Positions 18,957 to 30,307 of a stretch of 64,000 nt of DNA are shown here, piece by piece. Within the stretch, counting starts at the first letter, position 1; each line of letters opens with the position of its first letter. The stretch is from Aliidiomarina taiwanensis. GTDB taxonomy: Bacteria > Pseudomonadota > Gammaproteobacteria > Enterobacterales > Alteromonadaceae. The notes beneath the pieces are model-generated. The model searched no databases and was not told the DNA's origin. It saw only the letters and a program-made list of their open reading frames with translations. The translations under genes and the position numbers were made by a program. The stretch lies in NCBI RefSeq assembly GCF_003987015.1, contig NZ_PIPQ01000005.1, positions 62,001 to 126,000 of the forward strand, read 5' to 3'.

Positions 18957-19654
18957 ATTTGTTCCTCGTTATTTTTAAGTGTTAATTCAATATTGTGGCG
19001 CGACGCACTAATGTGGCGTCGCATTAATAAGTCGGCTAGCTCGCCGTCGCGGTTGGCAATGGCGTGTAAAATGGCTTTATGCTCGTCAAAGGCCCGTGAA
19101 ACACGGGGCCCGTTCATACCTAACTGCACTCGGTACATACGAACCAAAAAATACAGCTCGTCGCATAAAATATTAATAAGGTAAGGGTTTTTGCTGCCCA
19201 AAATAATGCGGTAATGGAAGTCCAAGTCGCCCGCTTCTTGGTAATAACTTTCCCCATCACGCACCCGTTGCGTGCTTAAATGTTTGTCTAGCAGGGCCTG
19301 CATTTGCTCAATTTCTTCGTCGGACATTTGCTCCGCCGCTAAACGGCAGGCTAGGCCTTCCAACTCTTCACGCAGTTGATATAAAGAAACCAGCCCATCA
19401 ACCGAAAGCTTCACCACTCGCGCACCCACATTCGGTAAGCGTTCAATTAAGTGGCACCGCTCTAGGCGGGCTAAGGCTTCACGCAGCGGGGCCCGGCTCA
19501 CATGAAAGCGCCGAGCAAGATCAGGCTCACTTATTTTGCTGCCAGGGGGCAAGTCGCCTTCAACAATGGCGCGCTGTATTTCCAGCAAAACGCGGTCGGA
19601 AGCCGTGACAGCAGCTTTCAAGGTCGGGCTTTGTGTAAGTGCGTATGCAGGCAT
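18953..19654 (-). CDS. GntR-family (FadR subgroup) regulator of the prp operon
   Basis: 233 aa. The N-terminal winged helix-turn-helix (residues ~25-85) shows [30 protein letters not shown]. The C-terminal all-helical FCD domain shows the metal/ligand residues in [10 protein letters not shown] and [10 protein letters not shown]. It is the first gene of the operon and overlaps prpB by four bases. The ATG at 19654 is preferred over the GTG at 19666, because AAGGTG lies 10 bases upstream and the GTG falls inside an operator-like palindrome. It probably represses itself and prpBC-acnD-prpF until propionate-derived methylcitrate accumulates (inference from the family). Confidence 0.85.
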   Translation of the reverse strand: MPAYALTQSPTLKAAVTASDRVLLEIQRAIVEGDLPPGSKISEPDLARRFHVSRAPLREALARLERCHLIERLPNVGARVVKLSVDGLVSLYQLREELEGLACRLAAEQMSDEEIEQMQALLDKHLSTQRVRDGESYYQEAGDLDFHYRIILGSKNPYLINILCDELYFLVRMYRVQLGMNGPRVSRAFDEHKAILHAIANRDGELADLLMRRHISASRHNIELTLKNNEEQI

Positions 19655-19657
19655 AAT

Positions 19658-19665
19658 TGTCGACA
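19658..19665. promoter_or_regulatory. Operator-like palindrome O1 of the prp regulator
   Basis: TGTCGACA, perfectly palindromic, in the context ATTGTCGACACC. It lies between the ribosome site and the start codon of the GntR gene. An identical core occurs 73 bases upstream. Confidence 0.55.
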
Positions 19666-19730
19666 CCTTGAGAGTGAAGCTCCATATTAAAGCCTTATTT
19701 AATGCTTTTCAACCAAACCAAACACAGGAT

Positions 19731-19738
19731 TGTCGACA
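19731..19738. promoter_or_regulatory. Operator-like palindrome O2 of the prp regulator
   Basis: A second TGTCGACA (context GATTGTCGACACATT), 73 bases (about seven helical turns) from O1. The pair would allow looping or cooperative binding by a GntR dimer. Confidence 0.55.
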
Positions 19739-19843
19739 CATTCTGCCAATCCCCAATAGCTTGCGTTAGATCAACACCCTAGCGCCCACTCATTCGTTAA
19801 AATGCAGCCACGGTATTCATTCACTTTGTAGTACGAGATTTAT

Positions 19844-22354
<2,511 letters not shown>

Positions 22355-22393
22355 AATTCTCCTGCTTACTTAAAACTAACAAATACAGCCGTG

Positions 22394-22615
22394 TTACGTA
22401 TGGTTTGCGTTAAGAAACGCAAAGCGGGGCATGCTTTTCCCAGCCACCTCTACCGACTCGGTGAACATGTCGTAGGGGCGTACCCATAAACCACTGTCGC
22501 CCTCTAAAGGCCGGTATAGCACAAGCCACTCCTCAGTTTCCGAGTGGCGCACCACGTCTAGCACTTCGTATTTGTTGCCCTTGTAATGCTGGTAAATACC
22601 TTTTGTTAAGTTCAT
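22394..22615 (-). CDS. DUF1653 domain protein
   Basis: 73 aa consisting of one DUF1653 domain. It opens with the family pattern KGIYQHYKGNKYEVLDVVRHSETEE, then LVLYRPLEGDSGLWVRPYDMF and the ending MPRFAFL. The family is widespread, small, cytoplasmic and without known function. It stands alone between the luciferase-like gene and the divergent FAS1 gene. Confidence 0.85.
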   Translation of the reverse strand: MNLTKGIYQHYKGNKYEVLDVVRHSETEEWLVLYRPLEGDSGLWVRPYDMFTESVEVAGKSMPRFAFLNANHT

Positions 22616-22713
22616 TTTTACCCTTGTAAAACAGCTGTAAACCCCATGAAATTCAAGCGAAGGTGCTCCACACTTTGACCTGTAATCACTGAGGCCATAA
22701 AAGGAGAGCCCTT

Positions 22714-23310
22714 ATGAAACACGTAACATTAACGTCAGTTGCTATTGCAGTTAGTCTATTTGCTACCGGTGTTCATGCCGCAACGGATGCACTTCCCCAA
22801 GAAGCCGTAGTGGAAGCTCAAGCCATGCCAGAGCAAAGCGCGAACGAACAAGCCACTTTAGGTACCATTGCAGACATTACTTCGCAAGAAAGTACCTTTG
22901 CCACCTTGGTCAAGGCGCTTGAAGCCGTTCAGCTCGACTCGCTTCTTGCCGATGGCGGTCCGTACACTGTTTTCGCCCCGTCGAACAATGCGTTTGACGC
23001 TTTACCAGAAGGCACCTTAGAGTACTTATTAGACCCAGCCAACGCTGAAGACTTAAAAGCGGTGCTAGCCTACCACATCGTCGATGAAAGCCTAACCAGC
23101 ACCGAGCTTACCGAAACCCAAAAGCAACAGCCAACGGTTGAGGGAACCGAGCTCACCATTACCCCAAGTGAGCATGGTGTTCAGGTAAACGAAGCCAACA
23201 TTGTGGCGGCCGACATTCAGGCCAGCAACGGTGTGATACACATTATTGACTCAGTGCTTATTCCAGCCGAGCTAGCCAATGTAGTGGAAGTTGCTTTAAA
23301 TAGCCAATAG
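22714..23310 (+). CDS. Exported fasciclin (FAS1) domain protein
   Basis: 198 aa. Signal peptide MKHVTLTSVAIAVSLFATGVHA (cleavage near residue 22). A Gln/Glu/Ala-rich linker is followed by one FAS1 domain from ~48 to the end. It carries the conserved motifs FATLVKALEAVQLDSLLADGG-PYTVFAPSNNAFDALP (H1) and VIHIIDSVLIPAEL (H2), plus YHIVDE. FAS1 domains usually bind surfaces or other proteins; the partner is unknown. The start follows AAGGAGA. A GC-rich terminator follows the stop. Confidence 0.92.
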   Translation: MKHVTLTSVAIAVSLFATGVHAATDALPQEAVVEAQAMPEQSANEQATLGTIADITSQESTFATLVKALEAVQLDSLLADGGPYTVFAPSNNAFDALPEGTLEYLLDPANAEDLKAVLAYHIVDESLTSTELTETQKQQPTVEGTELTITPSEHGVQVNEANIVAADIQASNGVIHIIDSVLIPAELANVVEVALNSQ

Positions 23311-23340
23311 TGTGTTCTATCCCTTAAGCTTGACACCCAA

Positions 23341-23364
23341 GCCGCCCTTTCGGGCGGCTTTTTT
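23341..23364 (+). terminator. Rho-independent terminator
   Basis: GCCGCCC-TTTC-GGGCGGC stem followed by six T, behind the FAS1 gene and abutting the convergent membrane-protein gene. Confidence 0.92.
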
Positions 23365-23365
23365 A

Positions 23366-23977
23366 TTACACCACTTCCACCATTTCCTGACTGCGTAAAA
23401 AGTAGAATGCGAGCAACAACATAGCCACAGGGAACAAAACCACATTAAACACACTCAACACGACCGTTATTTGAAACAGGGAAATAATAATTAAAAGCCC
23501 CGCAAACACTTTTAACACGGCGGTGACACTGCGGCCACTTCGTAGCAACGAGACACTCAGCATCAGTGCAAACACTGCATACACAAACAGCACCGCTAGG
23601 GCGACAAAGGCCGTGTTCATGAGCACTAGGTCTATCATGCCTTCGGCTATGCCCGCCCCAAATAACGCTAGAAACACATCCACCAGCACCGTTGCTTGAA
23701 ATACCCCCACAGCCACCGCCATGAGCAACAAGGCCAGCCTTGCCGTTTCAAGGTTCAACTTGTCTGCCAGCAAGCGGCGCAAACTGAGGTACAGGTATAT
23801 TTCCAAAACTCCAATAAAAACAAACAAAGCGTCACTTAATCCCAGCGTGGTTAGGTCGTGGCGAAATTGCTGTACAAAGTCTGCCGTGCCCATAAAGGCA
23901 GTTCCCCAGTACCAAGGGTACAGAATAGCCAGCACAACAGCGGCAATGGCGGGTAATCCGTAGGTATTCGTTGTCAT
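23366..23977 (-). CDS. Membrane protein paired with an HTH regulator (DUF2975-like)
   Basis: 203 aa with about six hydrophobic segments (residues ~8-30, 48-66, 82-104, 115-140, 155-173, 177-195) and few polar residues between them. There is one gap base between it and the upstream small HTH gene, so the two form an operon. This pairing of a polytopic protein with a YozG-type HTH is typical of DUF2975 loci. The length is somewhat above the usual DUF2975, so the family name is tentative. The function is unknown. Confidence 0.6.
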   Translation of the reverse strand: MTTNTYGLPAIAAVVLAILYPWYWGTAFMGTADFVQQFRHDLTTLGLSDALFVFIGVLEIYLYLSLRRLLADKLNLETARLALLLMAVAVGVFQATVLVDVFLALFGAGIAEGMIDLVLMNTAFVALAVLFVYAVFALMLSVSLLRSGRSVTAVLKVFAGLLIIISLFQITVVLSVFNVVLFPVAMLLLAFYFLRSQEMVEVV

Positions 23978-23978
23978 T

Positions 23979-24185
23979 TTATTCTCCTACATATTCGAGT
24001 ATGTCGCCTGGCTGACACTCCAACACCTGGCAAATGGCAGCTAAGGTACTAAAGCGAATGGCTTTTACCTTGCCGTTTTTTAATAGCGAAAGATTCGTCA
24101 TCGACACCCCGACTTGCTCTGACAGCTCCGTCAGGGACAGTTTCTTTTTCGCCATTTCAATATCAAGATTAATTCGAATGTTCAT
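23979..24185 (-). CDS. Small XRE/YozG-type helix-turn-helix regulator
   Basis: 68 aa consisting of a single Cro/C1-type HTH. MAKKKLSLTELSEQVGVSMTNLSLLKNGKVKAIRFSTL contains the recognition helix, and the end VLECQPGDILEYVGE is typical of YozG-like proteins. It is the first gene of a two-gene operon with the membrane protein. The upstream 140 bases are AT-rich with several TTTAT/ATAAA half-sites. It probably controls its own operon. Confidence 0.8.
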   Translation of the reverse strand: MNIRINLDIEMAKKKLSLTELSEQVGVSMTNLSLLKNGKVKAIRFSTLAAICQVLECQPGDILEYVGE

Positions 24186-24328
24186 AAAACAAACACTAGT
24201 CGCTTATTTAGCGTATATCAATAATTATTTTATGTTTATCGTAAATTACTTTTGTCGTGATAATATTAGATCTCTCTTATATAATAAGTTTCACCCTACT
24301 CAATCCCTGTTATAAGAGCGCCACCGCC

Positions 24329-25534
24329 ATGTCGATCTACGCCGATGAAAAAAAGAACGTTGCCATTTTAGTCATAAGCCAACTGCTGTTTATGGTGGCC
24401 ACTATCACCGTCACCACCCTTAGTGGCGTCATCGGTCAAGAGCTCAGTCCCAACCCAAACCTTGCCACCTTGCCTATCTCCTTAATGATGATCGGCTCTT
24501 TACTTACTACCTTGCCCGCTTCCCTTTATATGAAGCGCGTTGGTAGGCGGCGGGGCTTTATTACAGGTGCTGCTGTTGGGGGAGTTGGCGGGGCCGCCTT
24601 AAGTGTGTATGCCATTGCCAGCGCTTCGTTTCTGCTGTTTTGTCTTGGCAATATGCTCATTGGCTTTTACCAAGGGTTTGCTATGTACTACCGCTTTGCT
24701 GCGGCCGATGTTGCAAGCCCTACTTTCCGTACCCGAGCTATGTCCTTTGTCATGGCCGCAGGACTCGTAGCTGCGTTTCTTGGTCCCTGGAACGCAAGCA
24801 GCATGGTGCAACTAATCCCCTCCCTACCAAATGCGGGGCCATTCGTGATGATCATGGTATTCACAGCACTTGCTTTACTGCTACTTAGCCAATTACGTGT
24901 GCCCGCACCTGGCGAGCCACAACCCAGCGACACCGAACGCCCCATAAAAACCATCGTGCGTCAGCCTACTTTTTTAGTGGCTTTGCTTTCCGGCACCGTT
25001 GGCTACACGGTCATGGCTTTGGTGATGACCGCCACCCCCCTTGCCCTGCGCGCTCGCGGGTACGACATGGGAGATGTGGCCTTTATTATTCAATGGCATG
25101 TGCTGGGCATGTTTGCACCTTCATTTTTCACCGGCAGCCTCATTAACCGATTCGGCGTCGACCGCGTTGTACTCGCCGGTGTCGTGGTGTTTATTGGCTC
25201 CATCGCCATTGCGGTTGCCGGCGAAACCTTAACCCACTTTTGGTTTAGCCTGGTGCTTCTTGGCGTTGGCTGGAACTTCCTGTTTATCAGTGGCAGTGCG
25301 CTGGTGGCCACTACCCACACAGAAGCTGAACGCGGTAAGGTACAAGGGGCCAACGACCTGATTGTATTCAGTTTTTCCGCGGCCGGCTCGCTTTTAGCTG
25401 GCAGCCTATTACACAGCTTAGGATGGGCAACATTAAACTTGGCCATGTTACCTGCCATTGTATTGGTCGCTGTGGTCACCTGGAGCTGGCAATTCAAACG
25501 GCGCCGTCATAGCCGGGTTAGTGAAAACCACTAA
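24329..25534 (+). CDS. MFS transporter
   Basis: 401 aa with about 12 transmembrane segments. It shows the segment 2-3 loop MKRVGRRRGF, LLFCLGNMLIGFYQGFAMYYRFAAADV near residue 110 and the second-half loop LINRFGVDRVVLAG near 265. The sequence resembles the MFS_1 group of bacterial exporters (YfcJ/NreB-like). No substrate can be assigned. The start at MSIYADEKK is used because longer readings add no conserved sequence; the ribosome site is weak. It is divergent from the HTH/membrane pair. Confidence 0.8.
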   Translation: MSIYADEKKNVAILVISQLLFMVATITVTTLSGVIGQELSPNPNLATLPISLMMIGSLLTTLPASLYMKRVGRRRGFITGAAVGGVGGAALSVYAIASASFLLFCLGNMLIGFYQGFAMYYRFAAADVASPTFRTRAMSFVMAAGLVAAFLGPWNASSMVQLIPSLPNAGPFVMIMVFTALALLLLSQLRVPAPGEPQPSDTERPIKTIVRQPTFLVALLSGTVGYTVMALVMTATPLALRARGYDMGDVAFIIQWHVLGMFAPSFFTGSLINRFGVDRVVLAGVVVFIGSIAIAVAGETLTHFWFSLVLLGVGWNFLFISGSALVATTHTEAERGKVQGANDLIVFSFSAAGSLLAGSLLHSLGWATLNLAMLPAIVLVAVVTWSWQFKRRRHSRVSENH

Positions 25535-25676
25535 TTGTTCGCCTACTTTTACAACTCCCCCCTGCGGGAAAAACAGGTAGCCTATATAAATCAATAACTT
25601 ACAAACTGGCACAAGCCTTGCTCAGTCTATGGCACGAACACACCATATTCTTTCACTGCCTATACTGAGGTTTATT

Positions 25677-26300
25677 ATGAAATACATTCTGTCCATTACA
25701 CTCTCTGCCTTGCTCTTTGTGGCCATGCCTAGTTTCGCAAATAGCAAGTCGGTTGAACACGCCCTGTCGTTCTCGGGTATTGAACATGTTGAATTAAAGC
25801 ATTCTGTGGGGAATGTGCGCATTGTACACGCAGAAAATGCTTCGCAAGCCCAACTAACCGGCACCATTAAAGGCAATTCAAATGGCTGGTTTAGACGTTC
25901 TGAAGACATCAGCAATGCCGACTTTGAAATTACCACAGACGGCGACACCCTGCGCATTACGTTCGACCAAGACAACGCCGCAGCCGACTTGGTCCTCACC
26001 ATACCGCCGGTTGCCAGCTTGTCGATAAAGCTCGGTGTTGGCGACCTGCAAGCAGCCCTTACTAGCGACAACACGCGTATTAAGCTCGGCGTAGGCAATG
26101 CAGAGCTCACCGCTCAACTCGCAGATGTTGGCAATGTCACTTTAGCCACGGGTGTAGGCGACACCCATGTGTCTGGCACCGCAAACCAAACCACTAGCCG
26201 CGCCATTGTCACGTCAGACACCCAAGCTATGGGCATGGGCAGCAGCCTTGTTGAAGTAAAAGTTGGTGTAGGCAACGCCAATTTAAAGCTCATGCAATAA
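25677..26300 (+). CDS. Exported DUF4097-like beta-repeat protein
   Basis: 207 aa. Signal peptide MKYILSITLSALLFVAMPSFA (cleavage after residue 21). The rest is a beta-solenoid-like chain with repeats of the form LGVGDLQAAL, LGVGNAELTA, TGVGDTHVSG and VGVGNANLKL (residues ~118-205). This pattern is typical of DUF4097/DUF2807 putative adhesins. The start follows GAGGTTT. No partner gene; the role on the cell surface or in the periplasm is unknown. Confidence 0.7.
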   Translation: MKYILSITLSALLFVAMPSFANSKSVEHALSFSGIEHVELKHSVGNVRIVHAENASQAQLTGTIKGNSNGWFRRSEDISNADFEITTDGDTLRITFDQDNAAADLVLTIPPVASLSIKLGVGDLQAALTSDNTRIKLGVGNAELTAQLADVGNVTLATGVGDTHVSGTANQTTSRAIVTSDTQAMGMGSSLVEVKVGVGNANLKLMQ

Positions 26301-26378
26301 GTTGAATTTAATTTTTTGCCTTCCGTTGTTGTGGTAGCATTCTGGAACTAACAATAATGACAACCTACTGGAACAACT

Positions 26379-28292
26379 ATGGCTTACGATTTTGGCTCGT
26401 CCGGGTTAGGCATTGCTAACCCGTTTAAAAAAGAAGGCTTCATTCGCTTTATTAGCGGCACCCTTATTTCCTTACTTGGCGTGTACGCGCTTCTACAAGT
26501 CACCTCGTTTATTGAAGAACAACTCCTCACTGCTTGGATTTATGCCGCAGCCGGCTTTTTGCTGTTAGTAACAGGCTTACGCCGCTGTGGTAGCGGCCTG
26601 ATGCAAATGTTTAAGTTTTTTGTTGGCCGCTCGGTGCCTTCATCGTTAGCCATGAACCTCACCAAGAGTGAACGAGAAAACGCCAAACTAGAAGCCCAAA
26701 AAGGCTCACTGGCCTATAGCAGCAGTACGCTTGAGTCCATGCTGATGGGCCGCAAAAACGCAACCTTCACCGAGCCACAAGGTTGGATGGGCCGCCTGGT
26801 TCATTCCGTGTTCCCGCGTTTAGTGTTTATGCCCTACCCCATTCGCAACGTGGTGCAGCAAGTGTTCTCCGCCGTTACCACCACCATTATTGCCATGCTG
26901 GCCTTTGCGCTCACTTACTTTGTGGCCTCCAGTGGTTTAACCGGAACGGCAGGACATATTATTATTCCAGCCTTTTCCGTATTGTTGCTGCTTTATTTAG
27001 TTGCGGCCTGGCGTAAAGCCGCCGTTAGCGTGCGCTTAGATCAGGTAAAAACCATGCAAAGCGCGAATGCAGCCAGCGTCGCTAAAATTATTGCCTTCTC
27101 CATTGTCTTTCCCGTACTGATTGGGTTTGGCTACCATTCTTTTGTAAACAACTTAAGCCCACAAGACCTCGCGCAGCTAGCTGAATATACCGCCGGCATG
27201 ACGTCGTTTAGCGCATGGCCCTTATTCTTGCTTATGCTTACCCTCGCCGCCGTTACCACGGGGCTAGTACTCACCTTGGTGAAGCACAGAGCCAACCTCA
27301 TTAACACCAGCACCGAAGTTGCTGAGTACCGAGAAAACCTACAAGAGTCGGTGCACCCAAACGAGATATTCATCAATATTGAGAATATTGTGCTGGCAAA
27401 CCGTCGTTATAAAGAAGTGCCCAACCGAACCTATATCGACTTTAATCCGCGTTTAAACGAGCAAAGCCAAGGCAAAGGCGACTTTTCCGGTGAGCTGCTT
27501 ATTGAAACCCAGCCTGCCTACGCTAAACACCAAGACCAACCGGCTTTTGCAGCAACACGCCTTGCTGCCACTGTGCTGGCTCAGGTATTCATGGTGGCCG
27601 CAGCGCTGCTGTTTTTAGCCTTAACCAGCAAAGTGGTCGACGTTCACGCCTTTATTACCAGCTACAGCTTCGACAACTTAAACGAACAAAGCTTCCAAAC
27701 CATGCTCAATGAAGGCTCTGCAGTTCTCTTTGGCGCTATCACCACCTTGTTTGCCTTCCTTATCGTTTCCATGATGGGCCGCTTACTAGAAGGCTTCACC
27801 CATGTGTTTTGGGCCGAATTACAATTCAATTCATTGCTGATGTACATGAAAACGGAAGGTACTTTTACCGAGTCGAAAATTTCTACCGGTATGTCCATAC
27901 ACGACTCAACCCGCAGCGAAAACGTTATTGTGAAGTCGTCCATTACCCCATGGATTGTTAGCTCGCGCATTACCACCAGCACCTTTGCTAGCAGTGGGCA
28001 GAATAACGTGGAAATGCCGCGGTACGTCATGTCGATGCACAAAAACCAAGACGAGCTTGATATCATGGTACAAGAGATACGTGACTTCTTGCGCGGCCGG
28101 GAAACCATTGCCGGGTTTACCAACACCAAGGACTTACAGCAAGCCGAAAACATTTTGCGGGTAAACCAAGCCTCACGTGGCCAAACCGACGGCAGCGCCT
28201 CGCTTACGCATAAGCAAGACGAAGAAGCCGCGGGTTACTTGCGTAATCAACAAGAGTCTTCAAATGAAGACCAGCCAGGCGAGCAAAGCTAA
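26379..28292 (+). CDS. Large polytopic membrane protein of unknown function
   Basis: 637 aa. Hydrophobic segments are visible near residues 22-42, 50-67, 165-190, 195-212, 232-250, 275-300, 387-412 and 440-467. Soluble stretches lie between ~90-150 and ~310-385. A C-terminal cytoplasmic-type domain of ~165 residues (FWAELQFNSLLMYMKTEG onward) ends in a polar, acidic tail. The N-terminus MAYDFGSSGLGIANPFKKEG is distinctive. I recognise no catalytic motif or named family. It is monocistronic, with its own terminator. Confidence 0.65.
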   Translation: MAYDFGSSGLGIANPFKKEGFIRFISGTLISLLGVYALLQVTSFIEEQLLTAWIYAAAGFLLLVTGLRRCGSGLMQMFKFFVGRSVPSSLAMNLTKSERENAKLEAQKGSLAYSSSTLESMLMGRKNATFTEPQGWMGRLVHSVFPRLVFMPYPIRNVVQQVFSAVTTTIIAMLAFALTYFVASSGLTGTAGHIIIPAFSVLLLLYLVAAWRKAAVSVRLDQVKTMQSANAASVAKIIAFSIVFPVLIGFGYHSFVNNLSPQDLAQLAEYTAGMTSFSAWPLFLLMLTLAAVTTGLVLTLVKHRANLINTSTEVAEYRENLQESVHPNEIFINIENIVLANRRYKEVPNRTYIDFNPRLNEQSQGKGDFSGELLIETQPAYAKHQDQPAFAATRLAATVLAQVFMVAAALLFLALTSKVVDVHAFITSYSFDNLNEQSFQTMLNEGSAVLFGAITTLFAFLIVSMMGRLLEGFTHVFWAELQFNSLLMYMKTEGTFTESKISTGMSIHDSTRSENVIVKSSITPWIVSSRITTSTFASSGQNNVEMPRYVMSMHKNQDELDIMVQEIRDFLRGRETIAGFTNTKDLQQAENILRVNQASRGQTDGSASLTHKQDEEAAGYLRNQQESSNEDQPGEQS

Positions 28293-28310
28293 TTTGCTCA
28301 TTTCCATGAA

Positions 28311-28338
28311 AAAAAGGGGCTGGTATAGCCCCTTTTTC
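28311..28338 (+). terminator. Rho-independent terminator
   Basis: GGGGCT-GGTAT-AGCCCC followed by five T (and preceded by A-run), just behind the large membrane protein gene. Confidence 0.9.
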
Positions 28339-28361
28339 AATAACCAGAAAAGAGTTTCATC

Positions 28362-29744
28362 ATGCAGCGTTTAGTCAGTGAACGATTAAAATCCGATTGG
28401 CAATCACTTGTGCAAGAACAGCATGCCCCGCATTTAAACATTATTACCTCGCTTGTCGAACAGCACAGTGCAGAGCTTGCCCGCTACTTCTATGCCAATA
28501 TGCTGAGCGATGACGATGCATCTACCTTTTTATCTCACGACGAAGTAAAGCAACGGCTCAGCAAGTCGCTTCAACGCTGGCTTATTAACCTCTTTCAAGT
28601 GCCCGAAAACTACGACTTAGACGCAACTTTGCAGCAGCAAGTGAAAGTAGGCGAAGTACATGCTCGCATTAAATTACCAATTCATTTAGTGCTTCGCGGT
28701 GCCCGCTGCCTGAAAAAACATTTTGCCGAACTGCTTCAGGAGCAAGCGCTTGACCCTGCCACACAGGTCGCTTGTTTTCAGCTGTACAGTGACCTCATTG
28801 ATATTGCCATGGAGCTCATGAGCCTTGCTTATACCACCTCGACCGAGGCGGGTGTGCGCTCGGAAGAAATTTATCGCATGTACTCCATTGCGCAAAACTC
28901 AGCCGCAGAGCGCGAGCGGCAAAAGGCAGCCCTACTTAATTGGGAAAACAAGCTGATGTTTCAGCATACCTTTGGTAGTGAAAGCGGCCAGCCTTCCGCT
29001 TTACGCTTGTGCGAATTCGGCCTCTGGTTTCATCACAAAGGCGCGCACGCCTTTGCCGACTACAAAGAAACCAAACTCATTGAGCAAGCCATTACCGAAA
29101 TCGACAGTCGATTAGGCTTCGTTTTAAGTGAACAACAAAGCCCTACGGAAAAGCTAGAAGCGCTTCGCTTTATTCGCAGCCAAACCCAAGCCATTCAATT
29201 TCATCTCGACGAGCTTTTCACCCGCAGCAGTGAAATGGACCATGGCCGCGATGTACTTACACACCTATTAAACCGAAAGTTTTTACCAACGGTTATGATG
29301 CGTCAAATAGCGCACGCACGAGCGCATAATAGTAGGTTCGCCGCTGTTATCATTGACCTCGACTACTTTAAGTCCATCAATGACGAATTTGGCCATGAAG
29401 CCGGCGACTCCGTTTTACAGCAAGTCAGTCAACTACTTATGAGTGCTTGCCGAAGCAGCGACTTTGTTTTTCGCATGGGTGGAGAAGAGTTTTTAGTGGT
29501 CCTCGTCGACATAGAAGAAGAGGCCGCATTCCAAGTAGCAGAAAAGCTACGTAAGCTCGTCGCAAAAGAAAAAATTCACCTACCTGAAAATAAAACAACC
29601 AAGGTGACAGCAAGTCTTGGCTTAACTCTGTATTCCGGCCATCCTGACTATCAAGTGATCTTGCGAGAAGCAGACAAAGCCCTTTACCAGGCAAAAAACA
29701 ACGGACGTAACTCAACGGTTATTTATTCAAAGGAGCTTAACTAA
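28362..29744 (+). CDS. Globin-coupled haem sensor diguanylate cyclase (DosC/DgcO-like)
   Basis: 460 aa. The N-terminal globin-coupled sensor domain (residues ~10-165) has the proximal haem histidine at H100 in VKVGEVHARIKLP and the following LVLRGARCLKKHF, as in E. coli DosC. A middle helical linker covers ~170-300. The GGDEF domain (~310-460) has DLDYFKSINDEFGH, the active site RMGGEEF and an inhibitory-site RSSD five residues before it. It would make cyclic di-GMP in response to oxygen or a related gas. The start lies about 10 bases after AGAG. The SMR gene follows after only 4 bases, so they are co-transcribed. Confidence 0.9.
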   Translation: MQRLVSERLKSDWQSLVQEQHAPHLNIITSLVEQHSAELARYFYANMLSDDDASTFLSHDEVKQRLSKSLQRWLINLFQVPENYDLDATLQQQVKVGEVHARIKLPIHLVLRGARCLKKHFAELLQEQALDPATQVACFQLYSDLIDIAMELMSLAYTTSTEAGVRSEEIYRMYSIAQNSAAERERQKAALLNWENKLMFQHTFGSESGQPSALRLCEFGLWFHHKGAHAFADYKETKLIEQAITEIDSRLGFVLSEQQSPTEKLEALRFIRSQTQAIQFHLDELFTRSSEMDHGRDVLTHLLNRKFLPTVMMRQIAHARAHNSRFAAVIIDLDYFKSINDEFGHEAGDSVLQQVSQLLMSACRSSDFVFRMGGEEFLVVLVDIEEEAAFQVAEKLRKLVAKEKIHLPENKTTKVTASLGLTLYSGHPDYQVILREADKALYQAKNNGRNSTVIYSKELN

Positions 29745-29748
29745 CACA

Positions 29749-30090
29749 ATGAGCATAAACTGGGTGTTACTTATTATCGGAGGCCTGTTTGAAACAGGCT
29801 TTGCGGTTAGTTTAGGGAAAGCACAAGGCGCCACCGGCAAAGCCTTAGCTTTTTGGCTGTGCACCTTCGCTGTTTGTGTTGCTATTAGCATGTACCTGCT
29901 GTTTAAAGCCATGGGCGGCGAAAAAGCCATACCTGTTGGCACCGCCTATGCCGTGTGGGGCGCCATTGGCGCCATCGGCACGGTTATCTCAGGCATTCTT
30001 TGGTTCCACGAGCCCGTTACCTTCTGGCGCATGTTTTTCTTAAGCACCCTTATTATTTCCGTGGTGGGGTTGCAGGTGGTGAGTTCTTAG
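29749..30090 (+). CDS. Small multidrug resistance (SMR) exporter, Gdx/SugE-like
   Basis: 113 aa, four transmembrane helices. The essential membrane Glu is E15 (GGLFETGFAVSLGKA). The conserved VGTAYAVWGAIGAIGTVISG occupies helix 3 and helix 4 ends LIISVVGLQVV. SMR proteins swap protons for guanidinium or quaternary ammonium ions. TAYAVW and the overall layout fit the Gdx (SugE) side more than EmrE, though the first helix is atypical. The ribosome site AAGGAG overlaps the end of the diguanylate cyclase gene. It faces the left end of the integron array, so it may once have been a cassette, but no attC follows it. Confidence 0.8.
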   Translation: MSINWVLLIIGGLFETGFAVSLGKAQGATGKALAFWLCTFAVCVAISMYLLFKAMGGEKAIPVGTAYAVWGAIGAIGTVISGILWFHEPVTFWRMFFLSTLIISVVGLQVVSS

Positions 30091-30174
30091 TGGAAAAGAC
30101 GACACCTCGGCCATCATAGAAAGAACGAAGCTTTTTATGGCGGTGCTTGAAAATAAACCGGTAAACAGGCGCTA

Positions 30175-30290
30175 GAAAGAATGCCAGCGTGACAGCATGC
30201 AAGGGTGAATATCCAGCGCTTCGGCAACGCTTTTCTCCCTGGCCAGAGTTATCGATACATGTCCACTGATTCGGGGGAAGCCCAAGTCCG
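30175..30290 (-). mobile_element. Possible IS3-type OrfA fragment at the edge of the array
   Basis: On the - strand a short open stretch reads ITLAREKSVAEALDIHPC then MLSRWHSF and stop. This resembles the helix-turn-helix of IS3-group OrfA proteins. There is no start, no OrfB and no visible terminal repeats. It lies right after the truncated attC of the last left-arm cassette. The resemblance is from memory of the family and the fragment is short. Confidence 0.3.
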
Positions 30291-30307
30291 ACAACATTGC
30301 CTTGTTA
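30290..30307 (-). repeat. Truncated attC half-site behind the csaA-like cassette
   Basis: On the - strand GCATAACAAGGCAATG has the 5' core of an attC site and contains the stop codon of the CsaA-like gene. The matching GCGTTA end is missing; IS-like sequence follows. Confidence 0.45.

Noticed and set aside
29749-30090. SMR gene as a qac cassette of the integron
   Set aside because: It lies on the opposite strand to the left-arm cassettes, has no attC behind it and is tied to the upstream diguanylate cyclase gene.
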